Shown: in pieces, positions 31,661 to 38,509 of the stretch | How positions within the stretch are numbered: the first letter of the stretch is position 1 | Layout: each line of letters starts with the position of its first letter | DNA from: a virus | Direction: 5' to 3' (one strand) | Length of the DNA: 45,148 nt | IMG/VR virus record: IMGVR_UViG_3300010297_001898 | Coordinates: 1-45,148 of that record | Translations under genes and position numbers: made by a program | Notes under the pieces: generated by a model | What the model saw: the letters and a program-made list of their open reading frames with translations, nothing else | Database searches by the model: none | Told to the model about the DNA's origin: nothing

Positions 31661-32288
31661 TATTATTGGTTCTTTCTCTACGGATAAGATCGTTGAACTA
31701 GCTAAGTTAAACGAATATCGAGGTACATATTCTCATAGTATCACGTATATACATAGGTATACTATGAGTATCCTTAGCGTCTCCCGGGGGGAAGGACCTT
31801 TACTATATGATACTATAAGAGTACCAGATGATCATTATTGCATTGTTCATCAACAAGCTCCTACGACTGATAAGTCATTAGATAATATTCACCCTGCTTC
31901 TATTGGTAATCATCTCTTGTGGCATAATGGTATTATTAAAGAAAAAGAAATAAAACGCTTGCAATCTAAACATGAATCAACATATAATTGGGATACTAAA
32001 TTAATCCTTAGACAGTTGATTGATGATGATACCCCTGATGATATCGACGGAACGTTTAGTTGTGTATGGTACGATGGGTCAGATATTTTAGTGTTTAGAA
32101 ATGAAATAAGTCCTCTATTCATAGACGACGAGCTAAATATTTCATCAACGAAATTTGACGGTAGCAGTTCTATCGAACCAAACATTATGTTCACGCTTGG
32201 TACTTCCCACCCTAAACATAATCTACCGATACTTGAACCTGTAGGTGAGTTCTCAACTGTAGAGAACCCTTATTATTTTGGAGAATAA
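31653..32288 (+). CDS. Stand-alone class II glutamine amidotransferase
   Basis: The product has 211 residues and is only a glutaminase domain. Cys2 after the initiator Met (MCSIIGSF) is the N-terminal nucleophile, and other family marks are a RG.YSHS stretch, VHQQAPTT in place of the usual HxRxAT, HPASIGN, LLWHNGII and DGTFSCVWYD. It releases ammonia from glutamine for a partner. In archaea and some phages such a domain is fused to QueC (Gat-QueC) and amidates preQ0 to archaeosine-type bases. Here it is separate but overlaps queC. Similar stand-alone genes occur in other T4-like phages. Confidence 0.82.
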   Translation: MCSIIGSFSTDKIVELAKLNEYRGTYSHSITYIHRYTMSILSVSRGEGPLLYDTIRVPDDHYCIVHQQAPTTDKSLDNIHPASIGNHLLWHNGIIKEKEIKRLQSKHESTYNWDTKLILRQLIDDDTPDDIDGTFSCVWYDGSDILVFRNEISPLFIDDELNISSTKFDGSSSIEPNIMFTLGTSHPKHNLPILEPVGEFSTVENPYYFGE

Positions 32289-32289
32289 A

Positions 32290-32787
32290 ATGATTCATAT
32301 TGCATCAGGTATGAGTAAATCCTCATTAACTAATGTACAACCTGAAGATATTCAACCTAATGCGGTTGATCTTCGTGTAGATAAAATCTTTGAAAGTCTT
32401 GGTACACCTTTTGTATTAGATGAAGATAAAAAAGAGCATCGAGCATCTCAGGAATTGATGCCTGATGAGAATGGCTATTGGAGTCTTAATCCAGGGTCAT
32501 ATGAGATTGTAATGGAGAATATTATCGATGTGGGACAAGGTGAAGCAGGTTTTGTTATTACTAGATCAACGCTTAATCGAAACGGGGTGTTTATTACTTC
32601 TGGTTTGTACGATTCTGGTTATAACGGTATAATGGCAGGCTGTATGCATGTTAATAATGGTATATTTAAGTTAAAGAGAGGAACGCGCGTAGGTCAATTC
32701 TTACTTTTTGAATCTGAGACTCTTGGTTTATATGATGGAGACTATGGTTTGAATAAAGAACATGATAAGCGATATGGTGTTAACTAA
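32290..32787 (+). CDS. dCTP deaminase/dUTPase-fold protein
   Basis: The product has 165 residues from the ATG at 32290, with GGAG at 32280. It shows the trimeric dUTPase/dCTP deaminase core: QPNAVDLRVDKI, FVITRSTLNRNGVFITSGL, YDSGYNGIMAGCMHV and RVGQFLLFE. ITRSTLNRNGV followed by DSGYNG matches the active-site motifs of this group. It would produce or clean dUTP, feeding dTMP synthesis. It could be deaminase, dUTPase or a bifunctional enzyme. The stop overlaps the next start by one base. Confidence 0.82.
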   Translation: MIHIASGMSKSSLTNVQPEDIQPNAVDLRVDKIFESLGTPFVLDEDKKEHRASQELMPDENGYWSLNPGSYEIVMENIIDVGQGEAGFVITRSTLNRNGVFITSGLYDSGYNGIMAGCMHVNNGIFKLKRGTRVGQFLLFESETLGLYDGDYGLNKEHDKRYGVN

Positions 32788-33650
32788 TGGAAATTTCGAT
32801 CTCAGTAGAAGAGTTAAAGAAAGCGAAACTATTTGTCGCTACTCCAATGTATGGAGGTCAGTGTGCAGGTATGTTTTGTCGATCAACTAATGACTTATCT
32901 GCATTATGTGCTCATTATGGCATTGAAGTCAAATTCTACTATCTCTTTAATGAGAGTCTAATTACAAGAGCTCGTAATTATTGTGTAGATGAATTTATGC
33001 GTTCTGAATGTACACATCTTATGTTTATTGATAGTGATATTGGATTCGATGCTAAAGATATTATTACTTTACTAGCACTTGCGTTGCAAAATAATGGTGA
33101 AAATGATTATGATATTATTTGCGGCCCATATCCTAAGAAGTGTATTTCATGGGAAAAAATTAAAGCAGCAGTAGATAAAGGTGTTGCTGATGAAGATCCT
33201 AATGTACTTGACAACTTCGTAGGTGATTACGTCTTTAATCCAGTAGGCGGCCAGCCTCAGATTAAGATTGATGAGCCTGTAGAAGTTATGGAAGGTGGTA
33301 CAGGCTTTATGCTTATACGTAAAAATACCTTCGAGAAATATAAAGAAGCATATCCTGAGTTCTCTTATAAGCCTGATCATGTTCGTACTGAGCATTTTGA
33401 TGGTACTAGAGAGATTCATGCTTATTTTGATTGTGTTATTGACCCTGATTCAAAACGTTATCTATCAGAAGATTATATGTTTTGTCAGTGGTCTAGAAAG
33501 ATTGGTCTTAAGCTATGGTTCTGTCCGTGGATGAAACTACAGCATGTAGGTACTCATATCTTCGGTGGTAGTCTTGCAGATCTTGCGTCTGTAGGAGCAG
33601 CTGCTACTGCTGATATTAGTAAGCTAGGAGGTAAAAAGAAGGCTAAGTAA
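32787..33650 (+). CDS. Glycosyltransferase-like protein (GT-A type)
   Basis: The product has 287 residues. The N-terminal FVATPMYGGQCAGMF and the segment THLMFIDSDIGFDAKDII, with a D-x-D metal motif, resemble GT-A fold nucleotide-sugar transferases found in marine T4-like phages. GGTGFMLIRKNTFEKY and a late acidic element SEDYMFCQWSRKIGLKLW fit the acceptor and catalytic base region. The acceptor is unknown: DNA, virion protein or host surface. It lies between nucleotide metabolism and the sliding clamp, and its stop overlaps the next frame start. Confidence 0.7.
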   Translation: MEISISVEELKKAKLFVATPMYGGQCAGMFCRSTNDLSALCAHYGIEVKFYYLFNESLITRARNYCVDEFMRSECTHLMFIDSDIGFDAKDIITLLALALQNNGENDYDIICGPYPKKCISWEKIKAAVDKGVADEDPNVLDNFVGDYVFNPVGGQPQIKIDEPVEVMEGGTGFMLIRKNTFEKYKEAYPEFSYKPDHVRTEHFDGTREIHAYFDCVIDPDSKRYLSEDYMFCQWSRKIGLKLWFCPWMKLQHVGTHIFGGSLADLASVGAAATADISKLGGKKKAK

Positions 33651-33751
33651 TGGGTTCTTCAGCACGTACACTTCGTAATTGGCGAGGGTTGCGTACGTTG
33701 AAAGAAGCTGTGATTGATCGTGATGATTATTTTAATTTGTGGAGCTATAAT

Positions 33752-34426
33752 ATGAAATTCTCTGAAGATACGATAAACGTATTGAAGAACTTTTCGACTA
33801 TCAACCCTTCGATTCTGTTTAAACCAGGTCAAATTCTGAGCACTGTATCGCCTCAGAAGACTATTATGGCAAAAGCAGTTATTGAAGAAGATATCCCTGC
33901 TAAAGGCGGTATCTATGAACTATCGAGATTGCTCGGTGTGATGTCTCTATTCGAAGATGCTGTTATACAGTTTAAAGAGACTCATATGAGAGTACAAGAC
34001 AGTAAACGTGCAGTTAATTATACGTTTGCTGAAGAAACTATGATTGTGACCCCTCCTGAAAAGGATATCACTTTCCCTAATCCAGAGGTTGAAGTAACGG
34101 CTGAATGGAATGATATCCAGGGCGTACTTCGAGCGGCTGGTGTAATGCAATTACCTGAGATTGCTCTTAGTGGTAAAGATGGTAATGTATTGATTGAAGC
34201 AGTTAATTCGAAAGATCCGACTGCTGATATCTATAGTGTAACGATCGGTGAAACTGATAAAGAGTTTCGTATGATCTTTAAAACGGAGAACTTAAAGTTG
34301 ATTAACTACAACTATAATATTAAGATCTCATCAAAAGGTATTGCTCAGTTTGAGAGTACCAATCAAGTTGGTCCAAAACTGCAGTATTGGATCGCAACAG
34401 AAACAAACTCTTCGTACGGAGGATAG
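33752..34426 (+). CDS. 45: Sliding clamp gp45
   Basis: DNA polymerase processivity clamp and co-activator of late transcription with gp55, 224 residues (T4 gp45 is 228). The ATG at 33752 with TGGAG before it gives the family N terminus MKFSEDTINVLKNFSTINPS. ILFKPGQIL, GIYELSRLLGVMSLF and the C-terminal IKISSKGIAQFESTN are conserved. An in-frame ATG at 33650 overlaps the upstream stop and would add 34 residues; see findings. The clamp trimer rings DNA and is loaded by gp44/gp62. Confidence 0.93.
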   Translation: MKFSEDTINVLKNFSTINPSILFKPGQILSTVSPQKTIMAKAVIEEDIPAKGGIYELSRLLGVMSLFEDAVIQFKETHMRVQDSKRAVNYTFAEETMIVTPPEKDITFPNPEVEVTAEWNDIQGVLRAAGVMQLPEIALSGKDGNVLIEAVNSKDPTADIYSVTIGETDKEFRMIFKTENLKLINYNYNIKISSKGIAQFESTNQVGPKLQYWIATETNSSYGG

Positions 34427-34427
34427 T

Positions 34428-34655
34428 ATGGCTGAACAACAGCAACAGGCGCCAGGCCTTTCACTGGCAGATCTGCAAAACGTCATTGTGTTTATTGACG
34501 CAGCAGTACAGCGCGGAGCAATCCGTGGGGAAGAGCTCACAGCAGTAGCAGCTCTTCGTGAACGTTTCACTACATTTGTTCAGGCAAATCAACAGGCGCA
34601 AGAAGCTCCAGTTGATACTACTGAGGAACCATCTACAGAAGAAGCCCCTGAATAA
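34428..34655 (+). CDS. Small conserved protein after gene 45
   Basis: The product has 75 residues from the ATG at 34428, preceded by GGAGG. It is Gln-rich at the N terminus, then has a helical core LADLQNVIVFIDAAVQRGAI followed by ELTAVAALRERFTTFV, and an acidic tail. Similar short helical proteins occur in replication regions of marine T4-like phages. Function unknown. It lies 1 base after gene 45 and 16 bases before gene 44, so co-expression with the clamp is clear. Confidence 0.65.
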   Translation: MAEQQQQAPGLSLADLQNVIVFIDAAVQRGAIRGEELTAVAALRERFTTFVQANQQAQEAPVDTTEEPSTEEAPE

Positions 34656-34671
34656 ACAGTAGGATTATATT

Positions 34672-35613
34672 ATGTTTCGTGATGAATTTTTGTGGGTTGA
34701 AAAATATCGTCCTCGGATGATAGATGATTGTATCTTGCCTGATGACCTTAAGCATACGTTTAAGACATTTATTGGGCAAGATAATATACCTAATCTCCTT
34801 CTAGCTGGTGGTCCTGGTGTAGGTAAAACTACAGTAGCACGAGCCATGCTAGAGGAGATTGATTGTGACTATATTGTTATTAATGGTTCTATGAATGGCA
34901 ATATCGATACGCTGAGGCATGAGATTAAAAACTTTGCCTCAGCTGTATCCTTTACTGGTTCTCGTAAATATGTAATTCTAGATGAGGCTGACTATTTAAA
35001 TCCTAATAGTACGCAGCCTGCTCTCCGTAACTTTATGGAAGAGTTTTCTAAGAATTGCGGATTTATTTTTACTTGTAATTATAAGAACCGTATTATTAGT
35101 CCTCTACATTCAAGATGTAGTGTAGTTGACTTTAAGATTCCTGGTAATGAAAAACCTGCGATTGCTGCTAAGTTCTGGGAAAGAACTATGAAGATACTTG
35201 ACATGGAAAATGTTACGTATGATAAAAAGGTAATTGCAGAAGTAGTTAATAAATACTTTCCTGATTGGCGTAGAGTTCTAAATGAACTTCAACGTTATAG
35301 TGCAACAGGTAGTATTGATTCTGGTATCCTTTCTAAAGTAAAAGATATTAGTATTACTAGTCTTATTGAGTCAATGAAGACTAAGAAGTTTAGCGAAGTA
35401 CGTAAATGGGTTGCTAGTAATATAGACAATGAACCTACTGCTATCTTTCGCAAACTATACGATAATGCTCATGAGCATTTAGAACCATCGTCTATACCTC
35501 AGTTAGTATTAACGATTGCTGACTATCAATATAAATCAGCATTTGTAGTAGATCAAGAAGTTAACATGGTAGCATGTTTAACTGAACTAATGGTACAATG
35601 TGAGTTTAAGTAA
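34672..35613 (+). CDS. 44: Clamp loader large subunit gp44
   Basis: AAA+ ATPase that opens and loads the gp45 ring, 313 residues (T4 gp44 is 319). It starts with LWVEKYRPRMIDDCILP, a box shared with RFC subunits. Walker A GGPGVGKT is at 46-53, Walker B VILDEADYL near 103-111, and sensor motif SRC (HSRCSVVDFKI) near residue 145. The C-terminal collar helices end the protein. The stop overlaps a tiny cysteine gene, which in turn overlaps gene 62. Confidence 0.95.
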   Translation: MFRDEFLWVEKYRPRMIDDCILPDDLKHTFKTFIGQDNIPNLLLAGGPGVGKTTVARAMLEEIDCDYIVINGSMNGNIDTLRHEIKNFASAVSFTGSRKYVILDEADYLNPNSTQPALRNFMEEFSKNCGFIFTCNYKNRIISPLHSRCSVVDFKIPGNEKPAIAAKFWERTMKILDMENVTYDKKVIAEVVNKYFPDWRRVLNELQRYSATGSIDSGILSKVKDISITSLIESMKTKKFSEVRKWVASNIDNEPTAIFRKLYDNAHEHLEPSSIPQLVLTIADYQYKSAFVVDQEVNMVACLTELMVQCEFK

Positions 35614-35777
35614 TGGAAGATCAAAAGTATCAAACCAGAACTTGCTCTATATGTGGTACACTAATTGAAGAAGACATGCCTGGTGTTGTTTTCCATAGTA
35701 AGGATATTGAATATGCTTGCTGTGAAAAATGCGTCAGCAAAGTCGAAAATGAGGTAATGAGCGATGAAACCATTTGA
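35613..35777 (+). CDS. Small zinc-ribbon-like protein between genes 44 and 62
   Basis: A 54-residue ORF starting in the gene 44 stop (TAATG) and overlapping gene 62 by 14 bases. It has CSIC near residues 11-14 and a second cluster CCEKC near 38-42, two CxxC-type pairs about 25 residues apart, which fits one zinc ribbon. Acidic residues lie between. No function is recognised. A role in the clamp loader operon or in transcription is possible from position only. Confidence 0.6.
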   Translation: MEDQKYQTRTCSICGTLIEEDMPGVVFHSKDIEYACCEKCVSKVENEVMSDETI

Positions 35778-36153
35778 CTTTGTTAATTCTGCTTCATATA
35801 GTAAAGAAGATCTTATACGGGAGAGTGACAATCCAGAACTAGCTGAGAAGACCTATGCACCTTTTCTAACTAACAAAGCATTTTCATATCATGTTGATAC
35901 TATTATGTACGCTAATGAGATGAATATGCGAAGCGCTCTTGAAAATCAACTAGCATTCGACTATTACCTAAATAGTATCAGACCACAGAAAAGATTCGCG
36001 AAGTGGATTAAGAAAGATACTAGCGATAATCTAGAAGTAGTAAAAGAATATTATCAGTATAATTATGAAAAAGCTGAACATGCTTTATCATTATTGTCGC
36101 AAGAGCAACTGATTGAATTGAAAAAAAGATTGGAAAAGGGTGGTAAATCATGA
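35764..36153 (+). CDS. 62: Clamp loader small subunit gp62
   Basis: One gp62 works with four gp44 in the T4 clamp loader. The product has 129 residues, shorter than T4 gp62 (187) but as expected in marine relatives. The N terminus PFDFVNSASYSKEDLI, the middle FLTNKAFSYHVDTIMYANEM and a helical FDYYLNSIRPQKRFAKW are the recognisable blocks. It follows gene 44 after the overlapping zinc-ribbon ORF, and its stop overlaps regA by four bases (ATGA). Confidence 0.88.
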   Translation: MKPFDFVNSASYSKEDLIRESDNPELAEKTYAPFLTNKAFSYHVDTIMYANEMNMRSALENQLAFDYYLNSIRPQKRFAKWIKKDTSDNLEVVKEYYQYNYEKAEHALSLLSQEQLIELKKRLEKGGKS

Positions 36154-36545
36154 CCTCACTAGAAAGTATGGTCGAGGTGAAGCTAGCTGAAGAAGAAGAC
36201 TTCTTAAAAGTACGAGAAACGCTAACTCGTATTGGTGTCGCCTCCCGTAAAGATAGAACACTATATCAGTCGTGTCATATACTTCACAAACAAGGTAAGT
36301 ACTATATCGTACATTTTAAAGAGCTGTTTGCTCTTGACGGTAAACCTACGAACTTTGCAGAGGAAGATATTGCGCGCAGAAATACAATTGCAAATCTCTT
36401 AACTGAATGGGGTCTTATTACATTAGTTGATCCAATTAAAACAGAAGAGCCAGTTGCACCTTTGAGTCAAATTAAAATTATTTCTTACAAAGATAAAGAT
36501 GCTTGGGAATTAATAACTAAGTATAATATTGGTAAGAAAAAATAG
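36150..36545 (+). CDS. regA: Translational repressor RegA
   Basis: RNA-binding repressor of early mRNA translation, 131 residues (T4 RegA is 122). Family segments are EVKLAEEEDFLKVRETLTRIG, LYQSCHILHKQGKYYIVHFK and ELFALDG, then FAEEDIARRNTIANLLTEWG. In T4 it binds near the start codons of clamp and loader genes, and the gene order 45-44-62-regA is the same here. A short promoter with a palindrome follows the stop at once. Confidence 0.93.
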   Translation: MTSLESMVEVKLAEEEDFLKVRETLTRIGVASRKDRTLYQSCHILHKQGKYYIVHFKELFALDGKPTNFAEEDIARRNTIANLLTEWGLITLVDPIKTEEPVAPLSQIKIISYKDKDAWELITKYNIGKKK

Positions 36546-36598
36546 TTGCCTTCCTGAACAGGAAGACCTATATATAATGTAGGATGCCACGTACGTGG
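36546..36598 (+). promoter_or_regulatory. Promoter with palindromic operator-like site before hsp20
   Basis: TTGCCT (36546-36551) and TATATA (36569-36574) are 17 bases apart, with TATAAT also at 36573. The spacer holds the inverted repeat TTCCTG-AA-CAGGAA (36551-36564), and the palindrome CCACGTACGTGG (36587-36598) lies near the expected transcription start. Both could bind a repressor. Confidence 0.5.
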
Positions 36599-36632
36599 GT
36601 CCGCTACAACCTTGCTTTAATGGAGGTCAATT

Positions 36633-37109
36633 ATGACAAGCAATACTTTTACTTTCCCTCGTGGTGCGTTCGTTGGTTTCGACCACATCTTTAACGATCT
36701 TGAAAGAATGGCAACAGCCCATCAGAAAGATCATTATCCGCCCCACAACGTAGTAAAACATAGCGACGATGAGTATCTTATCGAGCTCGCAGTCGTTGGA
36801 TTCAAACAAGATCACATCGATATTACGATGCATGATGGTATCCTAACCGTCAAAGGCAATCGTGAGTCTCGTAGAGATCAGAGTCTATATGTGCATAAAG
36901 GTATTAGTGGTCGTAAATTCGAGAGATCATTCCGACTCTCTGAATTTGTAGAAGTAACCGGAGCCGATCTTGAGGATGGATTGCTTACAATTCACTTGGA
37001 GCGTATCATCCCAGAAGAAAAGCGTCCCCGTTCAATTAAAATTAACAACGGGGTATCAAATGACCGCACTAGCACTACAAAGCCTGAGCTTCTCAACGAA
37101 GCTTCTTAA
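36633..37109 (+). CDS. Small heat shock protein Hsp20 (IbpA-like)
   Basis: ATP-independent chaperone that holds unfolding proteins, 158 residues. The alpha-crystallin domain spans about residues 40-135, with YLIELAVVGFKQDHIDIT, DGILTVKGNRE, GISGRKFERSFRLSEFVEV, and the closing DGLLTIHLER. Hsp20 genes are a hallmark of marine T4-like cyanophages and relatives. A ribosome site TGGAGG precedes ATG. It overlaps the next gene by 50 bases. Its role in infection is probably head or tail protein folding under stress. Confidence 0.93.
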   Translation: MTSNTFTFPRGAFVGFDHIFNDLERMATAHQKDHYPPHNVVKHSDDEYLIELAVVGFKQDHIDITMHDGILTVKGNRESRRDQSLYVHKGISGRKFERSFRLSEFVEVTGADLEDGLLTIHLERIIPEEKRPRSIKINNGVSNDRTSTTKPELLNEAS

Positions 37110-37311
37110 TGGCTTATTTTCAGCAATAAAGAAAACTCTTCAAGGTATGATGGTTGGCTACATTCTAGCTAGACAATCTTCAGTCAATAGGATTGTTGCG
37201 CAGCAGCTTATCGATGCAGGAGAATACAGACAAGATCAGTATTACGAAGTATTGCATAAGATGAACCAGCAATGCATTGCATCTATCCATAAGGAATTTG
37301 GAAATGCATAA
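37060..37311 (+). CDS. Hypothetical helical protein
   Basis: The product has 83 residues from the ATG at 37060, inside the end of the hsp20 gene, with GGGG upstream. The segment FSAIKKTLQGMMVGYILARQ is amphipathic, followed by NRIVAQQLIDAGEYRQDQYY and a histidine-containing helix. No function recognised. It overlaps the next tiny gene by 8 bases. The region looks like a set of small coupled genes after hsp20. Confidence 0.55.
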   Translation: MTALALQSLSFSTKLLNGLFSAIKKTLQGMMVGYILARQSSVNRIVAQQLIDAGEYRQDQYYEVLHKMNQQCIASIHKEFGNA

Positions 37312-37435
37312 ACTGAAAACCTTCTGGAAAAGTTTATGGATGGACCCAGTAACTAAGTATCTTTCACAATCTAGAGATCACGTTGATCTAGAGCAAAGAA
37401 TGAAAGAGCTTCAGAGAAAAGGTATCTGGATCTGA
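37304..37435 (+). CDS. Tiny DUF3563-like protein
   Basis: A 43-residue ORF. The C-terminal half YLSQSRDHVDLEQRMKELQRKG matches, by eye, the DUF3563 pattern (YL..A.DhvDLErRlr.L.rrG) known from short proteobacterial proteins of unknown function. The N terminus has a Trp-rich basic helix. It overlaps genes on both sides. The likeness to a bacterial family hints at transfer from a host. Confidence 0.5.
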   Translation: MHKLKTFWKSLWMDPVTKYLSQSRDHVDLEQRMKELQRKGIWI

Positions 37436-37476
37436 TGTGGCCTTATACTGAAGAAGAAGCTGACTTTATTAGCTAA
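37435..37476 (+). CDS. Possible 13-residue peptide (MWPYTEEEADFIS)
   Basis: ATG overlaps the previous stop (TGATG), and the 14-codon frame ends in TAA inside a late promoter element. The peptide has a compact aromatic and acidic composition. AAAGG lies about 16 bases upstream. Coupled translation is possible, but the ORF is too short for a firm call. Confidence 0.3.
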   Translation: MWPYTEEEADFIS

Positions 37477-37503
37477 ATATAGTAGGAGCGGGCAACCGCT
37501 CCT
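37472..37503 (+). promoter_or_regulatory. Late promoter GCTAAATA with GCAA-loop 5' hairpin
   Basis: GCTAAATA at 37472-37479 is followed at 37484-37503 by the stem AGGAGCGG/CCGCTCCT with a GCAA tetraloop. The transcript start would be about base 37485, so the hairpin would form the very 5' end. It precedes the gene at 37532. Confidence 0.6.
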
Positions 37504-37531
37504 ATACACACAACACACACAGGAGACTAAG

Positions 37532-37765
37532 ATGTCCAAAAATCCATTCGAATTACGTTTTGATGTACTAAAAATGGCAAAAGAAATGATGGACCGGCAA
37601 TATGATCTTGCTGAAAATCAATTTTATCAAATGCTTGATAATGCCAAAGAACAAAATAAAGATTTAATAGAAATATATGAAAAGTACACGCCTAAGATGT
37701 ATCATCCAACTGAGGTGATGAAAAAGGCGGATGAACTCTATAAGTTCGTTTCCAAGAAAGACTAA
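37532..37765 (+). CDS. Conserved small protein, helical
   Basis: The product has 77 residues with ribosome site AGGAGA. The start MSKNPFELRFDVLKMAKEMM and the following DRQYDLAENQFYQML are typical for a conserved small protein that often lies near structural or lysis genes in marine T4-like phages. Almost fully helical, with YTPKMYHPTEVMKKADELY at the end. Function unknown. Flanked by a late promoter with hairpin before and a terminator after, it forms its own late transcription unit. Confidence 0.65.
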   Translation: MSKNPFELRFDVLKMAKEMMDRQYDLAENQFYQMLDNAKEQNKDLIEIYEKYTPKMYHPTEVMKKADELYKFVSKKD

Positions 37766-37792
37766 ATATAAGGGCACGCAAGTGCCCTTTTT
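37761..37792 (+). terminator. Terminator with GCAA loop, overlapping late-like ACTAAATA
   Basis: AAGGGCAC and GTGCCCTT form an 8-bp stem with a GCAA loop at 37770-37789, followed by TTT. ACTAAATA (37761-37768), a late promoter-like element, lies directly before it. So it may end one transcript and start the next, for the Cys-rich protein and endolysin. Confidence 0.75.
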
Positions 37793-37808
37793 AGTTTAGG
37801 AGCTGTAG

Positions 37809-37976
37809 ATGCACGTGCATGACCCAGACCAAAAGTGTAACAAATGCAAGTGTCCTTGTCATTGTTACGCAGATGTTTGCCCTACTTGTGCAAATGATGT
37901 CTGTGAAATATGCGATTGCGGTAGAACAGGTTCCTATCAAGACATACCCAATTCATTTATAAAAGAGAACACGTAA
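37809..37976 (+). CDS. Cys-rich miniprotein (10 Cys in 55 residues)
   Basis: A 55-residue ORF with a good ribosome site (AGGAG, 6 bases before ATG) whose stop overlaps the endolysin start (TAATG). Cysteines are at residues 10, 13, 15, 17, 19, 24, 27, 32, 35 and 37, in CxxC and CxC patterns, with His at 2, 4 and 18. This recalls metallothioneins or small zinc-knot proteins. Residues 38-55 are an unrelated polar tail. Metal binding is inferred from spacing; no family is recognised. Confidence 0.65.
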   Translation: MHVHDPDQKCNKCKCPCHCYADVCPTCANDVCEICDCGRTGSYQDIPNSFIKENT

Positions 37977-38494
37977 TGGCAGAGAAAAACTGGCAATATT
38001 GTTTAGAAACAATTCTACATCACGAAGGTGGATATGTAAACCATCCAAAAGACCCAGGCGGTGAAACTAACCTAGGTGTTACTAAACGGGTGTATGAAGA
38101 GTTTGGCGGAACAAAAGACATGAAAGACTTGACAGTAGAAGATGTCGAGCCTATTTACAAAAAGAATTACTGGGACAGAGTTAAGGGCGATGATTTGCCT
38201 GCAGGTTTAGATCTGTGCGTCTTTGATTTCGGTGTAAACGCTGGCACAGGACGGGCTGCGAAATACTTACAAGAATTAGTTGGCGCTGGTGTAGATGGGG
38301 CTATTGGTCCTGGTACATTAGGTAAGGTCAATGAGTTTGTAAGCATGGAAGGCCTGGAAGGTACAATTGAAGAGTACCAGAGACGTCGCCAAGGATATTA
38401 TGAATCTCTTTCAACTTTTGACACATTTGGCCGCGGTTGGACCAGACGGGTTGAAGAGACAACTCAATTAGCTTTAGATTTAGCTAAAGAATAA
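37976..38494 (+). CDS. Endolysin, glycosyl hydrolase family 108 lysozyme
   Basis: Muramidase for host lysis, 172 residues. HHEGGYVNHPKDPGGETNLG at residues 15-34 is the family 108 active-site block, with Glu17 as catalytic acid. The second half holds YWDRVKGDDLPAGLDLCVFD and GVDGAIGPGTLGKV, the C-terminal peptidoglycan-binding type 3 domain. No signal peptide is visible, so it needs a holin, which is not seen in the window. It is coupled to the Cys-rich ORF upstream. Confidence 0.92.
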   Translation: MAEKNWQYCLETILHHEGGYVNHPKDPGGETNLGVTKRVYEEFGGTKDMKDLTVEDVEPIYKKNYWDRVKGDDLPAGLDLCVFDFGVNAGTGRAAKYLQELVGAGVDGAIGPGTLGKVNEFVSMEGLEGTIEEYQRRRQGYYESLSTFDTFGRGWTRRVEETTQLALDLAKE

Positions 38495-38509
38495 TCAACG
38501 GAGAAGTAA

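Noticed and set aside
32131-32138. GCTAAATA inside the amidotransferase gene as a late promoter
   Set aside because: It lies within coding sequence about 150 bases before the next start, with no gap or support; chance matches are expected in AT-rich DNA.
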